Shown in pieces: positions 60,083-64,000 of a stretch of 64,000 nt of DNA. Position numbers and translations under genes: made by a program. The first letter of the stretch is position 1; every line of letters begins with the position of its first letter. The notes below the pieces were generated by a model. The model ran no database searches and was not told the DNA's origin. It saw only the letters and a program-made list of their open reading frames with translations. This stretch comes from Brucella thiophenivorans (lineage in GTDB: Bacteria > Pseudomonadota > Alphaproteobacteria > Rhizobiales > Rhizobiaceae). The stretch lies in NCBI RefSeq assembly GCF_002252445.1, contig NZ_NNRJ01000015.1, positions 248,001 through 312,000 on the forward strand, given 5' to 3'.

Positions 60083-60238
60083 TAGGCTTGAGTGTCAGGC
60101 TATTGCATCCCAAATAAACCGCATTGAGCTAAGATAGCATCAGATGAAAAATGTTCATTTCTGATGTTGCCGTAAACAGTTGAGCAATAAAGCCAGATTA
60201 AAACGCTGACCATTAACGTTGAACGATCGAAAGACACG

Positions 60239-60955
60239 ATGAGCGCTGACACACCACATATACATGTTTCGCAAGGGGCTGCCACTGCAGCGCCGAAAGG
60301 CGCAGGCATGCATTTTGGAGCGTCTGAAAAGGCAGCTTCGATGTTTCGTGCAGCGCAACGCCATTCGATCCGTGTGCGCGTTCTTAAAACGGCTTTGCCT
60401 GTAGCAGCCATTGCACTTGGGGCTGTCTTTTCATGGTATACATTTTTGGCAACGCCTGCGGCACCCGTAAAGGTCGAAGTCAATAATGGCGGCGAGGCTG
60501 GCAAGCTTGTTATGAGCAATCCGCAGCTCAATGGCTATACCAAGGACAATCGCCCTTATTCGATGATTGCTGAAAAAGCGGTGCAGGACGCTAAAAACAG
60601 CGGTTCGATTGCGCTTGAGGGTATTTCAGCAGAGCTTCCTGTCGGCGACGATGGCAGCGCCAAGGTCGAGGCGGCTTCCGGTGTTTACGATAATGCGAAC
60701 GGTCGTTTGCAACTTGATAAGGATTTTACTGTTACGACGAATGAAGGCCTGCGCGCCGTCATGCGTTCTGCAGATGTTAATCTGAAGAGCGGTCAGGTGA
60801 CGACGGACAAGCCTGTCGATATTCGCAATGGCACGACACAGATCAGTGCTGACAGCATGCAGATCAAAGAAAGTGGCAAGATCCTGATCTTTGAAAACAA
60901 GGTTCGTGTTGTTATTGACGGTGGTGCGGTTTCGGGCGACAACGCGTCTAATTAA
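60239..60955 (+). CDS. lptC: LPS export periplasmic bridge protein LptC
   Basis: A 238-residue inner-membrane-anchored protein of the LPS transport bridge, linking LptBFG to LptA. After a polar N-terminus of about 50 residues there is one membrane segment (TALPVAAIALGAVFSW) and then a beta-jellyroll domain with repeated DNRPYSMIAEKA / VYDNANGRLQ / QMKESGKILIFENKV patterns. The long cytoplasmic N-terminus compared with E. coli LptC (191 residues) is common in Rhizobiales. First gene of lptC-lptA-lptB-rpoN. Confidence 0.92.
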   Translation: MSADTPHIHVSQGAATAAPKGAGMHFGASEKAASMFRAAQRHSIRVRVLKTALPVAAIALGAVFSWYTFLATPAAPVKVEVNNGGEAGKLVMSNPQLNGYTKDNRPYSMIAEKAVQDAKNSGSIALEGISAELPVGDDGSAKVEAASGVYDNANGRLQLDKDFTVTTNEGLRAVMRSADVNLKSGQVTTDKPVDIRNGTTQISADSMQIKESGKILIFENKVRVVIDGGAVSGDNASN

Positions 60956-61159
60956 AACTATGTTATACGCGTGCTTTCGAACTTCGTTTCTTTTTGCGCA
61001 GCGAGATACTTCTATCGGGTTGCGCTGGGTTTAATTATTATGGCTTGAGGTGTCGGTCTGAAAGGTTGATAGACTTTTCGGACAAGTTTATGCGTCGGGC
61101 TTGGATTTGATGCGCTCGGCCTGATTCCTTGGACGGGATATGTAGGGGAGCTTAAGAAT

Positions 61160-61804
61160 ATGGAACGCGGGACGGTCAAGATGAACAAGAGCATGAAGAC
61201 CCGCACATTGCGGATGGGATTTGCGGCTTTGGCGCTTGGCTTGCTGGTTGCGCCAGTCTCCGTTCAGGCTCAGGATAGTCAGCAGGTGCCGTTTGGCAGT
61301 CTGAAACTTTCGGGCGGCAAAGACCCGATTAAGATCGATGCAGACAAGCTCGAAATGCTGGACAAGGAAGGCAAAGCCATTTTCACCGGCAATGTGTCGG
61401 TTGTTCAGGGTGATGCGCTTTTGAAGTCGGGCCAGATGATCGTGTTTTATAACAAGGCGGCACAGGGCGAAGGTGCACAACCCGCTGGTGGAACGGCTGG
61501 CTTGAGCGGTTCGGGCATTGATCGTCTTGAAATCAGCGGCAAGGTCTATCTGAAATCGGGCACGCAGGTTGCAACCGGTGACACCGGAACTTATGACGGC
61601 AAGAGCCAGATCATGGTTTTGCAGGGCCAGAAAGTTGTTCTGACTGACGGCGACAATGTTGCGACCGGCTGCAAGCTCACTGCTCACATGGACACCGGCA
61701 AGGCTTTCCTTGAAAGCTGCAAAGGTCAGAGCAAGGGCCGTGTTTCCATCATCATGGCACCCGGCGATAAACAGCAGGGCGGTGCTGCGCCCAAATCGAA
61801 TTAA
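61160..61804 (+). CDS. lptA: LPS transport periplasmic protein LptA (OstA)
   Basis: A 214-residue periplasmic protein that bridges inner and outer membranes for LPS. It has a signal peptide (basic start, hydrophobic GFAALALGLLVAPVSVQA) followed by the OstA-like beta-jellyroll, with IKIDADKLEMLDKEGKAIFT and VSVVQGDALLKSGQM. AGGGGAG upstream supports the ATG at 61160; an ATG at 61181 is the alternative. lptB follows almost immediately. A 204-bp gap separates it from lptC, so a second promoter is possible. Confidence 0.93.
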   Translation: MERGTVKMNKSMKTRTLRMGFAALALGLLVAPVSVQAQDSQQVPFGSLKLSGGKDPIKIDADKLEMLDKEGKAIFTGNVSVVQGDALLKSGQMIVFYNKAAQGEGAQPAGGTAGLSGSGIDRLEISGKVYLKSGTQVATGDTGTYDGKSQIMVLQGQKVVLTDGDNVATGCKLTAHMDTGKAFLESCKGQSKGRVSIIMAPGDKQQGGAAPKSN

Positions 61805-61815
61805 CCGGAGTGCGC

Positions 61816-62637
61816 GTGGGATTGTTCTGGAATAAAAAAGCCGATGAGCCGCAAGCTGTTTCTGAAGGAACGGATGGCGTCATGCCATCGCAGCCCGGCA
61901 AAACGACCCGTCTTAAAGGGACGCTGGTTGCTCGTGGTCTGTGCAAAAGCTATCGCGGACGACAGGTCGTCAACGGCGTGTCGTTTGGTGTGCGCGCGGG
62001 CGAAGCCGTGGGGATTCTTGGCCCAAACGGCGCTGGAAAGACCACATGTTTCTACATGGTGACAGGCCTTGTGCCAGCGGATGCCGGTGCCATTGAGATC
62101 GATGGTTACGATGTAACTTCGATGCCGATGTATCGCCGCTCGCGTCTTGGCATCGGCTATCTTCCACAGGAAGCATCGATTTTCCGCGGCCTTTCTGTCG
62201 AAAACAACATCAAGGCTGTGCTGGAAGTGGTCGAAAAAGACCGCAAGAAACGCGCGACAGAACTCGATGCTCTGCTTGAAGAATTTCACATCGCGCATTT
62301 GCGTAAGGCACCTGCTATTTCGCTTTCTGGTGGTGAACGCCGCCGTCTGGAAATTGCGCGCGCACTTGCATCGCGTCCGAATTTCATGTTGCTCGACGAG
62401 CCGTTTGCCGGTGTCGATCCGATTGCCGTCTCCGATATTCAGCAGCTTGTGCGTCATCTGACCAGCCGTGGTATCGGGGTTCTGATCACCGATCACAATG
62501 TGCGTGAAACGCTCGGACTGATCGACCGCGCCTATATTATCCATGCCGGTCAGGTGCTGACCCATGGCCGTCCTGCGGAAATCGTCGCCAATCCAGACGT
62601 GCGCAGGCTTTACCTCGGCGACCAGTTTACTTTGTAA
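61816..62637 (+). CDS. lptB: LPS export ABC transporter ATP-binding protein LptB
   Basis: A 273-residue ATPase that powers LPS extraction with LptFG. Walker A is GPNGAGKTTC, the Q-loop GYLPQEAS, the signature LSGGERRRLEIARAL, Walker B FMLLDEPFAGVDP, and the H-loop ITDHNVRETL, exactly the LptB pattern. An N-terminal extension of about 35 residues precedes the ABC domain. The GTG at 61816 has GGAG five bases upstream; a GTG at 61810 overlaps that GGAG. LptF and LptG are not in the window. Confidence 0.95.
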   Translation: MGLFWNKKADEPQAVSEGTDGVMPSQPGKTTRLKGTLVARGLCKSYRGRQVVNGVSFGVRAGEAVGILGPNGAGKTTCFYMVTGLVPADAGAIEIDGYDVTSMPMYRRSRLGIGYLPQEASIFRGLSVENNIKAVLEVVEKDRKKRATELDALLEEFHIAHLRKAPAISLSGGERRRLEIARALASRPNFMLLDEPFAGVDPIAVSDIQQLVRHLTSRGIGVLITDHNVRETLGLIDRAYIIHAGQVLTHGRPAEIVANPDVRRLYLGDQFTL

Positions 62638-62858
62638 TCGCACGCCCTTGTAAATGTGCTTTAGAGCCGCAATCCATGCGGTTCATTTCCTGCGACTATT
62701 TTCCACTTTTGTCTGAAAAGCGCACATTCTGAATTGACAAGCAAGGTTCATACCAGTTTTGATGATTGGTGCGCCTTAATTGAAAACAATTCAGGAACAG
62801 GCGGTTTTGCCAGCTTTTAATTTGTTGGCGGAGGGAAATCGGGGGAATTACACGACGC
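62638..62858. other. 221-bp lptB-rpoN intergenic region
   Basis: AT-rich, without an ORF or strong terminator. It could hold an rpoN promoter. Nothing more specific was recognised. Confidence 0.3.
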
Positions 62859-64000
62859 ATGGCTCTTTCGCCGAAGCTTGATTTTCGCCAGTCGCAGTCA
62901 CTGGTGATGACGCCTCAACTGATGCAGTCGATCAAACTGCTTCAGATGACGCATATCGAGCTGGATCAGTTCCTCGATCTTGAAATCGAGAAAAATCCGC
63001 TGCTGGACAGAATAGAGGCAGCGAATGATGATTTTTCGGACGCAGAGCCTCAACGCGAGAGCGAAGATGTGGGCACTGATTCTTCCCCAGATGAGGACTG
63101 GTTCAAAACGGAATCAGTGGATGACGCGCAAAATCTCTCTTCCACTTTTGATAGTTCGCTGGAGAATATTTTCCCCGATGATCCGGGTCGTAGCGATGAT
63201 GCGCATAAGGACCTCTCTGCTCAATGGAGCACCTCTGCCGGCGAAACTTACAGTGCCGGCGGCAGCTATGACATCGATCAGGTGACGGCAAGCCGCATAT
63301 CTTTGAGCGAGCATGTTGCGGAGCAGATCGCACTGACATTTTCAAGTGCGCCAGATCGCTTCATTGCAACGGCTCTGGCTGACGCTCTGGATGAAAGCGG
63401 CTATCTGCGCGCGGATATTACTTTGCTTGCGCAGAATCTCGGCGTTGAGACAGATCATATCGAAGGCATTCTGCATGAGATGCAAAGCTTTGATCCTTCT
63501 GGTCTTTTTGCACGTGATCTTCGAGAATGTCTCGCCATTCAGCTCCGCTTGAAAGATCGTTTTGATCCGGCGATGGAAGCACTCATCGAAAATCTCGACC
63601 TGCTTGCCCGGCGCGATTTTGCGGCGCTTAAGAAGCTCTGCGGCGTCGATCAGTCCGATATTCTCGATATGCTAAACGAAATCAGGATGCTTGATCCCAA
63701 ACCGGGAACCCAGTTCGAGGTTTCGGTGACGGATGTCATCATTCCCGATGTGCTGGTGGCAATGGTGCGGGACGGTACCTGGGGGATTGAGCTTAATCCA
63801 GCCGCGCAGCCACGACTGATCGTAAACAACGAATATTACGCCGAAGTCAGCCCTTCCATCAAAGGTGAGGAAAAGACATTTCTGTCTGATTGCATGCAGT
63901 CGGCCAACTGGCTGATGCGCAGTCTCGATCAACGCGCGCGCACGATTTTGAAAGTGACGCAGGAAATTGTGCGCCAGCAGGATGGATTCCTGCATCACGG
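62859..64000 (+). CDS. rpoN: RNA polymerase sigma-54 factor, 3' end cut by window
   Basis: About 380 residues are visible and the frame is open to the last base. Region I is intact, with LVMTPQLMQSIKLLQM followed by LEIEKNPLL, the part that contacts activators and the -12 element. An acidic region II (many Asp/Glu/Ser) follows, then the core-binding region III with SGYL, FDPSGLFARDLREC and LNPAAQPRLIVNNEYY. The RpoN box lies beyond the window. The ATG at 62859 fits the family N-terminus, but the nearest ribosome-binding site (GGGGG) is about 13 bases away. With GlnD it marks nitrogen control. Confidence 0.95.
   Translation, partial: MALSPKLDFRQSQSLVMTPQLMQSIKLLQMTHIELDQFLDLEIEKNPLLDRIEAANDDFSDAEPQRESEDVGTDSSPDEDWFKTESVDDAQNLSSTFDSSLENIFPDDPGRSDDAHKDLSAQWSTSAGETYSAGGSYDIDQVTASRISLSEHVAEQIALTFSSAPDRFIATALADALDESGYLRADITLLAQNLGVETDHIEGILHEMQSFDPSGLFARDLRECLAIQLRLKDRFDPAMEALIENLDLLARRDFAALKKLCGVDQSDILDMLNEIRMLDPKPGTQFEVSVTDVIIPDVLVAMVRDGTWGIELNPAAQPRLIVNNEYYAEVSPSIKGEEKTFLSDCMQSANWLMRSLDQRARTILKVTQEIVRQQDGFLHH

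Larger units (their letters stand above)
59748..60238. other. 491-bp sppA-lptC intergenic region
   Basis: It holds repeat copy 9 (59789-59885), a 24-codon ORF candidate with a strong Shine-Dalgarno (60011-60082), a stem CCTGCC/GGCAGG within that ORF (60040-60060), and a 7-bp stem CATCAGA/TCTGATG (60129-60160) about 80 bases before lptC. Both genes are transcribed away from it. Confidence 0.5.

Noticed and set aside
61801-62643. 280-codon ORF opposite lptB
   Set aside because: Exactly covers the LptB gene on the other strand; LptB has every ABC motif.

Overview
The window reads as ordinary, gene-dense chromosome of an alphaproteobacterium in Brucellaceae, most likely Ochrobactrum-like (environmental 'Brucella') rather than a classical pathogenic Brucella. 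Supporting markers are a giant cyclic beta-1,2-glucan synthase, an Omp25/Omp31-type outer membrane protein, the ornithine-lipid acyltransferase OlsB, the RegB/RegA redox pair, a GlnD that matches remembered Brucella GlnD closely but with many substitutions, and about 100-bp palindromic intergenic repeats. No rRNA, tRNA, CRISPR array, prophage or insertion sequence was seen. The window is cut at both ends: it opens inside cgs and closes inside rpoN.

Layout. 1-9 kb: cgs (5' end missing) and pncB. 9-15 kb, minus strand: a PhzF-like protein, a fructokinase/SDR pair, a class A penicillin-binding protein and a 25/31-kDa type porin. 15-19.5 kb: acyltransferase-3 membrane protein, short RNase D, M20 peptidase, then a 375-bp gap with a row of strong hairpins that looks like one or more small RNAs, then a cupin. 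19.6-27.3 kb: polA, a DEAD-box RNA helicase with a structured leader, and gyrB, which is preceded by a short, apparently coupled leader ORF. 27.4-31.6 kb: membrane-anchored AraC regulator divergent from a secreted hydrolase, an orphan cytochrome P450 and a NUDIX hydrolase.

31.6-35.1 kb is a formaldehyde-detoxification operon read leftwards: frmR, glutathione-dependent formaldehyde dehydrogenase, a GNAT protein, a DUF1345 membrane protein and S-formylglutathione hydrolase. A FrmR-type operator lies in front of frmR. 35-42 kb: GNAT protein, hrpB, regB-regA, mmcB and an L,D-transpeptidase lipoprotein. 42-51.3 kb, minus strand: Nfu-type Fe-S scaffold, universal stress protein, trpS, murJ, glnD and maeB. 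51.5-59.7 kb: mutS, olsB, then two leftward clusters (methyltransferase-trmH/spoU-lspA with 4-base overlaps; sppA-ihfB-lapA). 60.2-64 kb, plus strand: lptC-lptA-lptB-rpoN, the LPS export genes leading into sigma-54.

Much of the content concerns the envelope (cyclic glucan, peptidoglycan, lipid II flipping, LPS export, ornithine lipid, lipoprotein processing), DNA replication/repair (polA, gyrB, mutS, mmcB) and nitrogen/redox control (glnD, rpoN, regBA). The most interesting non-coding signals are the gyrB leader ORF, the helicase leader, the hairpin row at 18.9-19.06 kb, and nine copies of a two-module palindromic repeat, three of which supply the stop codon of the adjacent gene.
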